Shown here: positions 35,020-43,083 of the stretch, in pieces
Layout: every line of letters begins with the position of its first letter
Position numbering within the stretch: position 1 is the stretch's first letter
Assembly: GCA_020723085.1 (NCBI GenBank)
Contig: DYJN01000008.1
Span: forward strand, 1-64,000
From: Arcobacter sp.
Lineage (GTDB): Bacteria > Acidobacteriota > Terriglobia > Bryobacterales > Bryobacteraceae
Direction: 5' to 3'
Length of the DNA: 64,000 nucleotides
Position numbers and translations under genes: made by a program
The notes under the pieces: generated by a model
The model's database searches: none
Told to the model about the DNA's origin: nothing
The model's input: only the letters and a program-made list of their open reading frames with translations

Positions 35020-37572
35020 CTAATTCCGCGCGGTCCATTTGACCGGCAGATGGCAGGGGCGGGCGACGGGATCCTCGCTGCGGTTGGGACTGACGCGGAG
35101 GGTGTAGCCGATGCGCCCGGTCTGATGCGGCACGAACTCCCGGCCGAACAAAAACCGGCCATCCTGTTGTTGCAGGAACGGCAGGCTGATCACGGTGGTG
35201 TCATACAGCTCCCCGTCCGGGTTCACGCGGCCCACTACAGCCTCCACGCGTACGTCGCCGGGCTCCAGTCCAGCCAGGTGCACCGAGGCGCGGAGCTGGA
35301 TGGGCGCTCCGGTGACCATGGACCGCCCGGCGGAGCTGGAAACGTCTTCGATCTGAACGCCGGGCCAGGCCTGGTCCACCTTGCGGTTCCACTCGGCCTT
35401 CTCGTGCGCCCACTGGTATTCGTCCTGGCGCGCCCGGAGGCCGGCCAGGTGCGCCGGCTCGTACATCCGCTCGGCGTAGTCCCGCACCATGCGCTGGCAG
35501 TTGAACAGCGGGCTGAGGTTCATGATGGAGGTCTTGACGCGCTTCATCCACGCCACCGGAACCCCTTCCTCCCGGTTGCGGTAGTACATCGGCACGATCT
35601 CCGTTTCCAGCAGCGAGTAGATGGAGGAAGCGTGGACCTCGTCGAGGTCCGGCGTGTAGGGATCCCGGTCGCCGATCGCCCAGCCGCCGCTCGCTTCGTA
35701 GGCCTCGTCGAACCATCCGTCCAGGACCGAGAGGTTCAGCGTGCCGTTCATGGCGGCCTTCATGCCGCTCGTGCCGCAAGCCTCTTCGCCCCGCCGCGGA
35801 TTGTTGAGCCAGAGGTCGACGCCCTGCACCAGCTCGCGGCCCACCTCGATGTCGTAGTCCTCGACGAGGACGATGTGCCGCGCCAGTTCCGGATCGCGCG
35901 TGATCTGGATGATCTCCCGGATCAGATGCTTGCCGGGCGTGTCCTTCGGGTGCGCCTTGCCCGCGATGACGAGCTGGACGGGCATCTGCGGGTTGGTCAT
36001 GATCTTTTTCAGCCGCGCGATGTCGCGGAAGATCAGCGTGGCGCGCTTATAAGTGGCGAAGCGCCGCGAGAAGCCGATGGTGAACACCTCGGGATCGAAG
36101 ATCTCCGAAAGGCGTTTCTGCTCGGCGCTGGGCGCGTGCCGCTCCTGCGCGCGCCTGAGCAGCCGTTCGCGGATGAATGCGATCAGGCGGCGTTTGCGGC
36201 GGCGGCGGATCTCCCACAGCTCCTCGTCCGGGATGTCTTCCACCTGCGCCCAGATGGCTGAATCCATGTACTGCTCGCGCCAGCCCGGCGCCAGGTACTG
36301 GTCGTAAAGCCCGGCCAGATCCGGGTGCAGCCAGGTGGGCAGATGCACGCCGTTCGTGATCGGAATGATGGGCACTTCGTGCACGGGGAAGTCCGGCCAC
36401 AGCCGGCTGAACATCTCCCGGCTCACCTCGGAGTGCAGGCGGCTGACGGCGTTGCGGTATGCCGACATCTTCAGCGCCAGCACGGCCATCGAGAAGCGGT
36501 CGCCCTGCTCTTCGGTGCCGCCCTGGCCGAGGGCGAGGAAGCGGTCGAACGGCACGCTGTTGCGCTCGCAGTAAGCGTGGAAGTATTCGTAAATCAGCCC
36601 CGGATCGAACATGTCGATCCCGGCGGGCACGGGCGTGTGCGTGGTGAACGTATTGTTGGCGCGGGCCGCTTCCAGCGCCTCCTCCCAGCTCAGGTTGTGC
36701 TCCTGCATCAGCAGCCGCACGCGTTCCAGCGCCAGAAAGGCCGAGTGGCCCTCGTTCATGTGGTATACGGTCGGCTCGATGCCCAGCCTCTTCAGCGCGC
36801 GCAGGCCGCCCACGCCCAGCACAAACTCCTGCTGGATACGCGTCACTGCGTCGCCGCCGTACAGCTGGTCCGTAATGTCGCGGTACTCTTCGATCGTGTT
36901 TTCCGGAATGTTGGTATCCAGCAGGTACAGCGGCACGCGGCCCACCTGCATCTTCCAGACCTTCGCGTAGCAGTTGCCGCGGGGCAGGCGCAGCTCGATG
37001 ATGATTTCACTGCCGTCCGCGTCCTGGGCAGGCGCCACGGGCCAGGTGAAAAAGTCGTTGACCGGATACTTCTCCACCTGCCAGCCGTCCGGATTCAGGT
37101 GCTGTTCCAGATACCCTTTCTGGTACAGCAGACCCACGCCGACAAGCCCCAGGTTGGCGTCGCTGGCGGCTTTCAGGTAATCGCCGGAGAGAATGCCCAG
37201 TCCGCCGGAGTAAATCGACACGGACTCCAGCAGACCGTATTCCATGCTGAAGTACGCCACTTTCATCCCGTCCGGCGGAGGCTGGACTTTCATGTACTCG
37301 TCGAACTCGCGGCAGGCAGCCTGATACAGAGCCACATAGCGGGGGTCGGCGGCTGCCCTCTGAAGCGTCTCCTGAGGGATGCGGCCGAGCATGAGCACCG
37401 GATTGCGCCGGCACTCTTTCCACAACACCGGATCCAGCCGCCGGAACACGGGGCGCAGATTCTGTTTCCAGCTCCAGAGGAAATTCAGGGCCAACTCCCC
37501 GAGCCGCGAAAGCTCAGGCGGCAGCGCCGGGCTGACGAGAAACTCCTTGACGGGATGAATGCGGTACGCCAT
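35020..37572 (-). CDS. glgP: Alpha-glucan (glycogen/maltodextrin) phosphorylase
   Basis: An 850-residue GT35 phosphorylase that releases glucose 1-phosphate from alpha-1,4-glucans. This is the DUF3417-bearing subgroup: an N-terminal ~110-residue domain ('PPELSRLGELALNFLWSWKQN' in part) precedes 'AYFSMEYGLLESVSIYSGGLGILSGD' in pieces. The pyridoxal-phosphate lysine lies in 'EEACGTSGMKAAMNGTLNLS' with the conserved 'GTSGMK'. 'HMNEGHSAF' and 'TNGVHLPTW' are also canonical. The C-terminal ~120 residues form an extra beta-domain. No glg synthesis genes adjoin it. Start AGGGAG about 13 nt upstream. Confidence 0.93.
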   Translation of the reverse strand: MAYRIHPVKEFLVSPALPPELSRLGELALNFLWSWKQNLRPVFRRLDPVLWKECRRNPVLMLGRIPQETLQRAAADPRYVALYQAACREFDEYMKVQPPPDGMKVAYFSMEYGLLESVSIYSGGLGILSGDYLKAASDANLGLVGVGLLYQKGYLEQHLNPDGWQVEKYPVNDFFTWPVAPAQDADGSEIIIELRLPRGNCYAKVWKMQVGRVPLYLLDTNIPENTIEEYRDITDQLYGGDAVTRIQQEFVLGVGGLRALKRLGIEPTVYHMNEGHSAFLALERVRLLMQEHNLSWEEALEAARANNTFTTHTPVPAGIDMFDPGLIYEYFHAYCERNSVPFDRFLALGQGGTEEQGDRFSMAVLALKMSAYRNAVSRLHSEVSREMFSRLWPDFPVHEVPIIPITNGVHLPTWLHPDLAGLYDQYLAPGWREQYMDSAIWAQVEDIPDEELWEIRRRRKRRLIAFIRERLLRRAQERHAPSAEQKRLSEIFDPEVFTIGFSRRFATYKRATLIFRDIARLKKIMTNPQMPVQLVIAGKAHPKDTPGKHLIREIIQITRDPELARHIVLVEDYDIEVGRELVQGVDLWLNNPRRGEEACGTSGMKAAMNGTLNLSVLDGWFDEAYEASGGWAIGDRDPYTPDLDEVHASSIYSLLETEIVPMYYRNREEGVPVAWMKRVKTSIMNLSPLFNCQRMVRDYAERMYEPAHLAGLRARQDEYQWAHEKAEWNRKVDQAWPGVQIEDVSSSAGRSMVTGAPIQLRASVHLAGLEPGDVRVEAVVGRVNPDGELYDTTVISLPFLQQQDGRFLFGREFVPHQTGRIGYTLRVSPNRSEDPVARPCHLPVKWTARN

Positions 37573-37780
37573 GGAAACTGATTGTTGCTCCCTGTTCTAA
37601 GGTAGCAGAACCCCTTGAAACTGCTAGGCGGGGGCTGCCGCGACGGGGCCCTTCTGCTATTCGTTTGGATGCGGCCGGTCCGCCGGCAGGAGCGGAATTC
37701 GGAATCCTGCCCTCACGGGGCCGGCAATCCTAAACAACCGGGTTTGTGGTCTTTTTATCTCGATTTGGCCCATCTTGACG

Positions 37781-37786
37781 TACAAT
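37781..37786 (+). promoter_or_regulatory. -10-like TACAAT before the second Rrf2 gene
   Basis: TACAAT ends 6 nt before the ATG at 37793, and TTGACG directly precedes it (too close to be its -35). The preceding 20 bp are unusually AT-rich. If used, the mRNA would be leaderless. Confidence 0.38.
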
Positions 37787-37792
37787 GTAAGC

Positions 37793-38293
37793 ATGAAACT
37801 GAGCGCGCAGGAAGAATATGGGCTGAGGTGTCTTCTATACATGGCCCGCCATGGCGAAGACCGCAGCCACAGCATTCCGGAAATCAGCCGCGCAGAGGGT
37901 CTTTCGGTTCCCAACGTGGCTAAGCTGATGCGCATTCTTCGGCTTGGAGGATTGGTGCAGAGCGTGCGGGGGCAGGCAGGCGGCTATACGCTGGCCAAGC
38001 CGGCGGCCGAAATCCCGGTTTCGGAGGTGTTGGGGCTGTTGGGGGGCAGCTTCTTCAACGCGCATTTCTGCGACCGGCACGCCGGGCTCGAGCGCAACTG
38101 CACGCACACTCAGGATTGCTCGCTGCGCATCCTGTGGGGTACGGTGCAGAAGAGCCTGGACGCGATCCTCACGCGCACCACACTGCACGATCTGCTCCGC
38201 AACGAGCAGGAGATGACCGCGCTTCTCCGGGAGCGCGCCTCTGCTGCGCTGCTGGCTGCGGCCGAAACCGGCGCGCAACCGCGCGCCTGCTGA
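37793..38293 (+). CDS. Rrf2-family regulator, possible iron-sulfur sensor
   Basis: A 166-residue winged-helix protein with the Rrf2 signature 'KLSAQEEYGLRCLLYMARH', recognition helix 'LSVPNVAKLMRILRLGGL' and wing 'GQAGGYTLAK'. Cys93, Cys103 and Cys109 ('FCDRHAGLERNCTHTQDC') are spaced as cluster ligands in IscR/NsrR/RirA-type sensors, though the first gap is longer (nine residues between the first two). The ATG at 37793 matches the family N-terminus. It precedes the cobalamin cluster by 84 bp on the same strand and could regulate it or simply itself. Distinct from the Rrf2 gene at 9143-9619. Confidence 0.85.
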   Translation: MKLSAQEEYGLRCLLYMARHGEDRSHSIPEISRAEGLSVPNVAKLMRILRLGGLVQSVRGQAGGYTLAKPAAEIPVSEVLGLLGGSFFNAHFCDRHAGLERNCTHTQDCSLRILWGTVQKSLDAILTRTTLHDLLRNEQEMTALLRERASAALLAAAETGAQPRAC

Positions 38294-38377
38294 ACTGGTA
38301 CGGTCCCCGAAGCCGCAGGCGCCCGGCGCCGCCCGATATCCTGAGAGAGCAGCGCCTGAAGGCGTCTGCCCAACTGC

Positions 38378-39247
38378 ATGCCGGATCCAAATTCTGTCCC
38401 AAGCTTTGCTGTGACCAGCGCCGCGCCGGGAGCGGGCAAGACCCACGTGGCCTGCGCCCTGGCGAGGTGGCTGGCCAATGAAGGCTACCATCCGGTTCCT
38501 CTTCATTTGTCCTGCGGCGCCGGCAGCCGTGTCGGCTGTCCTGGCGGAGGAACCGTCTCGCTTCCGGCCGCCCTGCTGGCCGAGGCCTGCCGGGTGCCGC
38601 CGGAACCCCTGTTCGAATCCTCCTGGTCCGGGCTGGGCGAACTGGCCACGCGGGGCGACGTGGTCATCATCGAATCGCCGTGGGAAGAAGCCCGCTCAAG
38701 CGGCCTGCCCCTGATCCGTGTGGAGCGGACGCCCGGGGGGCTCTCCGTGAACGGCTTTCCGTTGCCGCTTTTCTCCTTCGCCCTGACGCCTGCCGAGGCG
38801 CCGGAACTGGAAGGACTGCCGGAGTGGGACTACGCCACAAGGCCCCGCACCGGCATTGTCAGCCTGCCGCACCTGCTCGATTTCGGAGACCTGGCGCTGC
38901 TGCGGGGAGCGGAGTGGCTGACGGCGGCAGGCATCGGGAAGTTCGAATTCATCTTTGTTCCGGCGACAACAAACGCACCGCACGATGCCGCGTGGCTCGA
39001 AGAGACGGGATTGCAGGGCTGGCTGGAAGAACAGGCGCGCAGCGGCGCCGAGGTGGTGAGCTGCGCCTGGGAGGTGGGTGGCGCGCGGGTGGTCGAGCGG
39101 GCGGATCTGACAGACTACCGGCGGCTTTCCCTGCTGCTGGGGAGGCGGCTGGCGCCGCCGCTGCCCGGCGACGCCGTCTTCGACGAACTGGCCGAATGGG
39201 CTGCTCCATGGGCGCGCCAGGAAACGCTGCTGAAGGCGGTTCTGTGA
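38378..39247 (+). CDS. CobQ/BioD-like P-loop ATPase-domain protein in cobalamin cluster
   Basis: A 289-residue protein. The P-loop 'AAPGAGKTHVACALARWL' (Walker A around residues 15-22) and the following 'YHPVPLHLSCGAG' and 'VSLPAALLAEACRVPPEP' recall the N-terminal ligase domain of cobyric-acid synthase CobQ ('GGEIGRAQALQA...GVEP') and dethiobiotin synthetase. The glutamine-amidotransferase half of CobQ (with its CGG and His-Pro elements) is absent. It is followed 151 bp later by cobD, then btuFDC, so a role in cobalamin or cobinamide salvage is likely. Exact reaction unknown. Confidence 0.55.
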   Translation: MPDPNSVPSFAVTSAAPGAGKTHVACALARWLANEGYHPVPLHLSCGAGSRVGCPGGGTVSLPAALLAEACRVPPEPLFESSWSGLGELATRGDVVIIESPWEEARSSGLPLIRVERTPGGLSVNGFPLPLFSFALTPAEAPELEGLPEWDYATRPRTGIVSLPHLLDFGDLALLRGAEWLTAAGIGKFEFIFVPATTNAPHDAAWLEETGLQGWLEEQARSGAEVVSCAWEVGGARVVERADLTDYRRLSLLLGRRLAPPLPGDAVFDELAEWAAPWARQETLLKAVL

Positions 39248-39321
39248 CGGATGCAGCGCGCCGCCGGCGGGGACGTAGTAGATTAGGATCTGAGCGGCCT
39301 TTGAGGAACGCGCTTCGAGGG

Positions 39322-39376
39322 CCGGGCGGGGGTGGGCCGGGACATGAAACCGGAGTGGGTGGCATGCCGCGCCCGG
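39322..39376 (+). promoter_or_regulatory. Structured leader before cobD (unclassified)
   Basis: CCGGGCG (39322-39328) pairs with CGCCCGG (39370-39376), enclosing a CCGG/CCGG hairpin (39337-39353) and the palindrome GGCATGCC (39361-39368). The element ends 9 bp before the GGGGAGG ribosome binding site (39386-39392) of cobD. The cobalamin riboswitch core and B12 box are not recognisable, so the class is unknown and chance in GC-rich DNA is possible. Confidence 0.25.
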
Positions 39377-39398
39377 AGCGGCTAAGGGGAGGCAGAGA

Positions 39399-40412
39399 TT
39401 GACCGTCACGCATGGTGGAAACGTGTTCGCCGTCGCACGGGAGCGCGGCTGGGACTGGCGCGAGATCCTGGATCTAAGCGCGAGCATCAACCCGTTGGGG
39501 CCTTCGCCAGCCGTGCGCCCCGCCATCGAAGAGGCGATGGACCGGGTGGCGCTCTACCCGGATCCGCTGCCCGCGCAACTGAGCGAAGCGCTGGCCCGCG
39601 CCTGGGGCGTGGAGCCGGATCAGGTGCTGGTGGGCGGCGGAGGGACGGAGCTGATCCACTTTCTGGCGCGCGCCGGCTGGAACGGCCCTTGCGCGCTGGC
39701 GGCGCCGGTCTGGACGGAGTTCTACCACGCTTTCCCCTATGCCCTGCGCGTGCGCGCCGATGAGCCGGAACGCTGGCCGCAGCGGGGCTTGCTGGTGCTG
39801 AGCCAGCCGGGCAATCCCACAGGCATCCCGGCGCCGGCGGAGGTGGTCAGGCGCGCCATTGCCAGCCGGGAAGGGCCGGTCCTGATTGACGAGAGCTTCA
39901 TCGAGTTCACCCGCCTGGAGTCTGCCGTCGGATGGGTGCAGGACCATCCCAATGTGCTGGTGCTGCGGTCGCTGTCGAAATTCCACGCGCTGCCCGGCCT
40001 GCGCGTGGGGGCCCTGGTGGCTTCGCAGGAATGGATCCGCCGGTTCCGCCGCAAGCGCGAACCGTGGCGGGTGAGCACGCTGGCGGAAGCCGCGGCGCTG
40101 GCCGCAGTGCGCGACACGGCGCACGCGGAACGCTCGCGCCGGATCGTGGAAGAAGAGCGCGCCTGGCTGCTGGCGGCGCTGGATTCAATGGCGGGCCTGC
40201 GCGTGCTGCCGGGCGAGGCCAACTACCTGCTCGCCTACACGGACCGCCCGGCGGCGGAAGTCTGCGAGTGGTTCCTGAACCGCAAGATTCTGCTGCGCAA
40301 CTGCGCCGGGCTGCCTGGAGTGGAGGGAGAGGCGGTGCGGTTTGCCGTGCGCACGCGGCCGGAAAACGAGCGCTTCGTCGCGGCGGCGCGGGAGTTCTTT
40401 TGCGAAAGCTGA
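39399..40412 (+). CDS. cobD: L-threonine-O-3-phosphate decarboxylase CobD-like
   Basis: A 337-residue PLP-dependent fold-I enzyme. 'THGGNVFAVARERG' and 'DLSASINPLGP' at the N-terminus are the CobD signature; the PLP lysine is Lys194 in 'RSLSKFHALPGLRVG', with 'SQPGNPTG' and 'IDESFIEF' in the expected places. CobD makes (R)-1-amino-2-propanol phosphate for the lower-loop attachment in cobalamin. A histidinol-phosphate aminotransferase is the alternative, but context (btuFDC downstream) and the N-terminus favour CobD. It uses a TTG start with GGGGAGG at 39386-39392, 6 nt upstream; the btuF-like TTG overlaps its end. Confidence 0.8.
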   Translation: MTVTHGGNVFAVARERGWDWREILDLSASINPLGPSPAVRPAIEEAMDRVALYPDPLPAQLSEALARAWGVEPDQVLVGGGGTELIHFLARAGWNGPCALAAPVWTEFYHAFPYALRVRADEPERWPQRGLLVLSQPGNPTGIPAPAEVVRRAIASREGPVLIDESFIEFTRLESAVGWVQDHPNVLVLRSLSKFHALPGLRVGALVASQEWIRRFRRKREPWRVSTLAEAAALAAVRDTAHAERSRRIVEEERAWLLAALDSMAGLRVLPGEANYLLAYTDRPAAEVCEWFLNRKILLRNCAGLPGVEGEAVRFAVRTRPENERFVAAAREFFCES

Positions 40413-41251
40413 TTCCGGCCCTGCTGCTATGCGCGGCGGCTCCGGCGGCGCCTCCGCAGCGCATTGTTTCCACGGCGCCGTCGCTGACGGAAACTCTGTT
40501 CGCCCTGGGCCTGGGGCCGCGCGTCGTCGGCGTCACCGAGTTCTGCCGCTACCCGGCCGAGGCGGCGCGGAAGCCGAAGATCGGCACCTTTCTCGAACCG
40601 GATTTCGAGCGGATCCTCGAGCAGCGGCCCGATCTGGTGCTGGTGGTGCGCAACCCCGTGCGCCTGGCCGAACGGCTCTCGCAGCTCGGGCTCCGCGCGG
40701 TGGAGATTCCGCAGGACACGGTGGCGGAGATCCTCGCTTCCATCCGGCAGATCGGCAGGCTCGCGGGCGCCGGGCCGCGCGCCCGTGCGCTGACTGCCTC
40801 GATCGAACGCGATCTCGATGACGTGCGGCGGCGCGCGGAGAAGCTGCCGCGGAAGAAAGTCCTGTTTCTGGTGGGCCGCTCTCCGGGGACCTTGCAGGGC
40901 ATGGTGGGTGTGGGCCCCGGTACGTTCATTGATGAACTGATCCGGATGGCCGGCGGCGTGAATGTCCTGGCTGGATCGCCGATGGCCTATCCGCGGGTCT
41001 CCGTCGAGCAGATTCTGGCCGCGGACCCGGACGTGATCCTCGACATGGGCGACTTCGCGCATCATGAGGGCAAGCCGCTGGAGACGCCGCAACAATTCCG
41101 CTCGGTGTGGGCGCCTTACCGTTCGCTGCGGGCGGTGCGCGGCAATCAGGTGCGGCAGGTGTCGGCTGAGGCGCTGATCCGCCCCGGGCCGCGCGTGGCG
41201 CAAGGGGCGAGGCTTTGCCTGGAGCTGATCCACGGAGCCGCGGGCCGATGA
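40400..41251 (+). CDS. btuF: Cobalamin-type periplasmic substrate-binding protein BtuF-like
   Basis: A 283-residue class III periplasmic binding protein. A short signal ('KLIPALLLCAAAPAAP') precedes 'RIVSTAPSLTETLFALGLGPRVVGVTEFCRYP' in part, the B12/Fe-siderophore binding-protein start. 'PDVILDMGDF' and 'AVRGNQVRQVS' are typical of BtuF. TTG start at 40400 overlaps the cobD stop; its own stop overlaps the btuD start (ATGA). Captures corrinoid in the periplasm and delivers it to BtuCD. Iron-siderophore binding is possible by sequence alone, but cobD and the CobQ-like gene favour corrinoid. Confidence 0.8.
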   Translation: MRKLIPALLLCAAAPAAPPQRIVSTAPSLTETLFALGLGPRVVGVTEFCRYPAEAARKPKIGTFLEPDFERILEQRPDLVLVVRNPVRLAERLSQLGLRAVEIPQDTVAEILASIRQIGRLAGAGPRARALTASIERDLDDVRRRAEKLPRKKVLFLVGRSPGTLQGMVGVGPGTFIDELIRMAGGVNVLAGSPMAYPRVSVEQILAADPDVILDMGDFAHHEGKPLETPQQFRSVWAPYRSLRAVRGNQVRQVSAEALIRPGPRVAQGARLCLELIHGAAGR

Positions 41252-42018
41252 GCGTGAAGTACGAGCTGGATCATGCGGGGATGCGCTACGGCGGCGTGGC
41301 AGTGCTCGAGGGAGTCTCGCTGCGCTTTCGCCGTCCGGAGCTGGTGACGCTGATCGGGCCGAACGGGGCGGGGAAGTCCACCATGCTCGGCATCATGGCC
41401 GGCCTGCGCCGGGGCCACGAAGGCCGCTGCCTGTTGAACGGGCGCGCCGTATCCGAATGGCGCCGGCGCGAATTTGCCCGCCTGGTGGCCTTTGTCCCGC
41501 AATCCCTGCGTTTCGACTTCCCGTTCACTGCGGAGCAGGTGGTGCTGATGGGCCGCACGCCGTATGCGGGAGGGTTCTTCGACAGCCGCGAGGACTGGCT
41601 GGCCGTGCGGGAAGCGATGGAGGAGACCGATGCGCGCGCGCTGGCGCGGCGCGACTTCCGCTCGCTCAGCGGCGGCGAAAGGCAGCGCGTGATGCTGGCC
41701 GCGGCGCTGGCGCAGAAGCCGGCGGCGCTGCTGCTGGACGAGCCGGCGGCGTTTCTCGACCTGCACCATCAACTGATGATCTATGAGCTGCTCCGGCGGC
41801 AGGCCCGCGCGGGGCTGCTGGTGATCGCCGTGACGCACGACGTCAATCTGGCGGCGTCATTCGCCGACCGCGTGGTGGCGCTGCGTGCCGGGCGCGTGGC
41901 GGCGGACGCCGCGCCTTGCGAGGCGCTCTCGGCGGAGCGGATCCGCGAAGTCTTCGGCGTCAGCGCCGAGTGGATCACGCGGCGGGACGGCAGGGCCTGG
42001 ATCGCCTATGGGGATTGA
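41248..42018 (+). CDS. btuD: Cobalamin/iron-complex ABC ATPase BtuD-like
   Basis: A 256-residue ABC ATPase. Walker A 'GPNGAGKST' (37-45), Q-loop 'FVPQSLRF', signature 'LSGGERQRV', Walker B 'ALLLDEPAAFLD' and H-loop 'VTHDVNLAA' are intact. It belongs to the FepC/BtuD/HmuV group energising import of large chelates. Starts at the ATGA overlap with btuF; its last 11 bp overlap the permease start. Forms the BtuC2D2 importer with the next gene product in the inner membrane. Confidence 0.88.
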   Translation: MSVKYELDHAGMRYGGVAVLEGVSLRFRRPELVTLIGPNGAGKSTMLGIMAGLRRGHEGRCLLNGRAVSEWRRREFARLVAFVPQSLRFDFPFTAEQVVLMGRTPYAGGFFDSREDWLAVREAMEETDARALARRDFRSLSGGERQRVMLAAALAQKPAALLLDEPAAFLDLHHQLMIYELLRRQARAGLLVIAVTHDVNLAASFADRVVALRAGRVAADAAPCEALSAERIREVFGVSAEWITRRDGRAWIAYGD

Positions 42019-43012
42019 GCCGCTCACTCCCGGACGGGCCGCGCGCGTGCTGCTGCTGGCGGCGGTGTTCGCCGCGGCGGTGATGCTGGTGACGCCGCTC
42101 ATCGGGCCGGCGCGGATCGATTTCTGGAAGGCCTGGCGCGGCGAGTTTCCCGATGCGCAGATGTTTTTCGGCGTGCGCTGGCCGCGGACGCTGCTGGCCA
42201 TGCTGAGCGGCGGGGCGCTGGCGCTGGCGGGCGTGCTGTTTCAGGCGCTGCTGCGCGATCCGCTGGCCACGCCGTTCACTCTGGGCGTGTCGAGCGGAGC
42301 GAGCCTGGGCGCGGTACTGATGATCGTTTTGGGGGTGCATACGCTGTGGGGCTTGCCTGCGCTGTGGGCCGGCGCCGCCTGCGGGGCGCTGGTTGTGCTC
42401 GTGATCGTGCTCTCCGCCGCGGCCGAAGGGCGGCGCGTGTCCTCCTTTACGTTGCTGCTGGCCGGCGTGGCTGTGAACAGCATCGCTTCGTCGCTGATCA
42501 TGCTGCTGCATAACATGGCCACCGTCGGGCAGAGCTTTGCCATCGTGCACTGGCTGATGGGCAACATTGATCCCGTGCCCGGGGCGACGCTGGCGGGGAT
42601 GGCGCTTGTGGTGCTGCCGGTGTCCATCGCCGCCTGCGCGTTTGCGCGGCATTGGAACCTGATGGCCGTAGGCGAGGAGTGGGCCGCGGCGCGCGGCGCG
42701 TCTCCGCAACGGCTGCTGTTGGGCGGCTATGTGGCGGGCAGCCTGCTGGCGGCGGCGGTGACGGCGGTGACCGGGCCCATCGGATTCGTCGGGCTTGTCG
42801 TGCCGCATGCGCTGCGGCTGCGCATCGGCAGCGATCACCGCGTGCTGCTGCCGGCGTCGTTTCTCGTTGGCGGCGCGTTTCTCACCCTGTGCGACACGGC
42901 GGCGCGCACGCTGTTGAGCGTGGAGCTGCCGGTGAGCGTCGTCACGGCGCTGGTGGGCGGGCCGGTGTTCATTCTTCTGCTCCGCGGACGCCGCCGGAGC
43001 CTGTGGCTCTGA
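42008..43012 (+). CDS. btuC: FecCD-family ABC permease BtuC-like
   Basis: A 334-residue permease with about ten membrane helices. 'RWPRTLLAMLSGGALALAGVLFQALLRDPLATP' in pieces, with 'LATPFTLGVSSGASLGAV', is the FecCD/BtuC signature, and 'GPIGFVGLVVPHALRL' lies in the late coupling segment. Starts within btuD, so cobD-btuF-btuD-btuC read as one translationally coupled operon. No BtuB/TonB receptor gene is in the window. A small hairpin follows the stop. Confidence 0.88.
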   Translation: MGIEPLTPGRAARVLLLAAVFAAAVMLVTPLIGPARIDFWKAWRGEFPDAQMFFGVRWPRTLLAMLSGGALALAGVLFQALLRDPLATPFTLGVSSGASLGAVLMIVLGVHTLWGLPALWAGAACGALVVLVIVLSAAAEGRRVSSFTLLLAGVAVNSIASSLIMLLHNMATVGQSFAIVHWLMGNIDPVPGATLAGMALVVLPVSIAACAFARHWNLMAVGEEWAAARGASPQRLLLGGYVAGSLLAAAVTAVTGPIGFVGLVVPHALRLRIGSDHRVLLPASFLVGGAFLTLCDTAARTLLSVELPVSVVTALVGGPVFILLLRGRRRSLWL

Positions 43013-43027
43013 GCCCGGGACTCGGGC
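43013..43027 (+). terminator. Hairpin after btuC
   Basis: GCCCG (43013-43017) and CGGGC (43023-43027) pair around a 5-nt loop right after the btuC stop. Weak and without T-run. Confidence 0.28.
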
Positions 43028-43047
43028 GGCCCGCAAGGCTCAGACGA

Positions 43048-43053
43048 TAAAAT
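43048..43053 (+). promoter_or_regulatory. -10-like TAAAAT before the ABC permease
   Basis: TAAAAT lies 30 nt before the TTG start at 43084 in the gap after btuC. It suggests separate transcription of the exporter pair. Confidence 0.3.
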
Positions 43054-43083
43054 GGAAAATCCGGCCGGAGGCCGGCGAAGCCG

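Noticed and set aside
37615-37923. 102-codon frame between glgP and the second Rrf2 gene
   Set aside because: Overlaps the Rrf2 coding start in another frame and has no protein-like pattern.
39248-39398. Cobalamin riboswitch in front of cobD
   Set aside because: No B12 box and no match to the conserved core; only GC-rich stems are visible, so I report just a structured leader.
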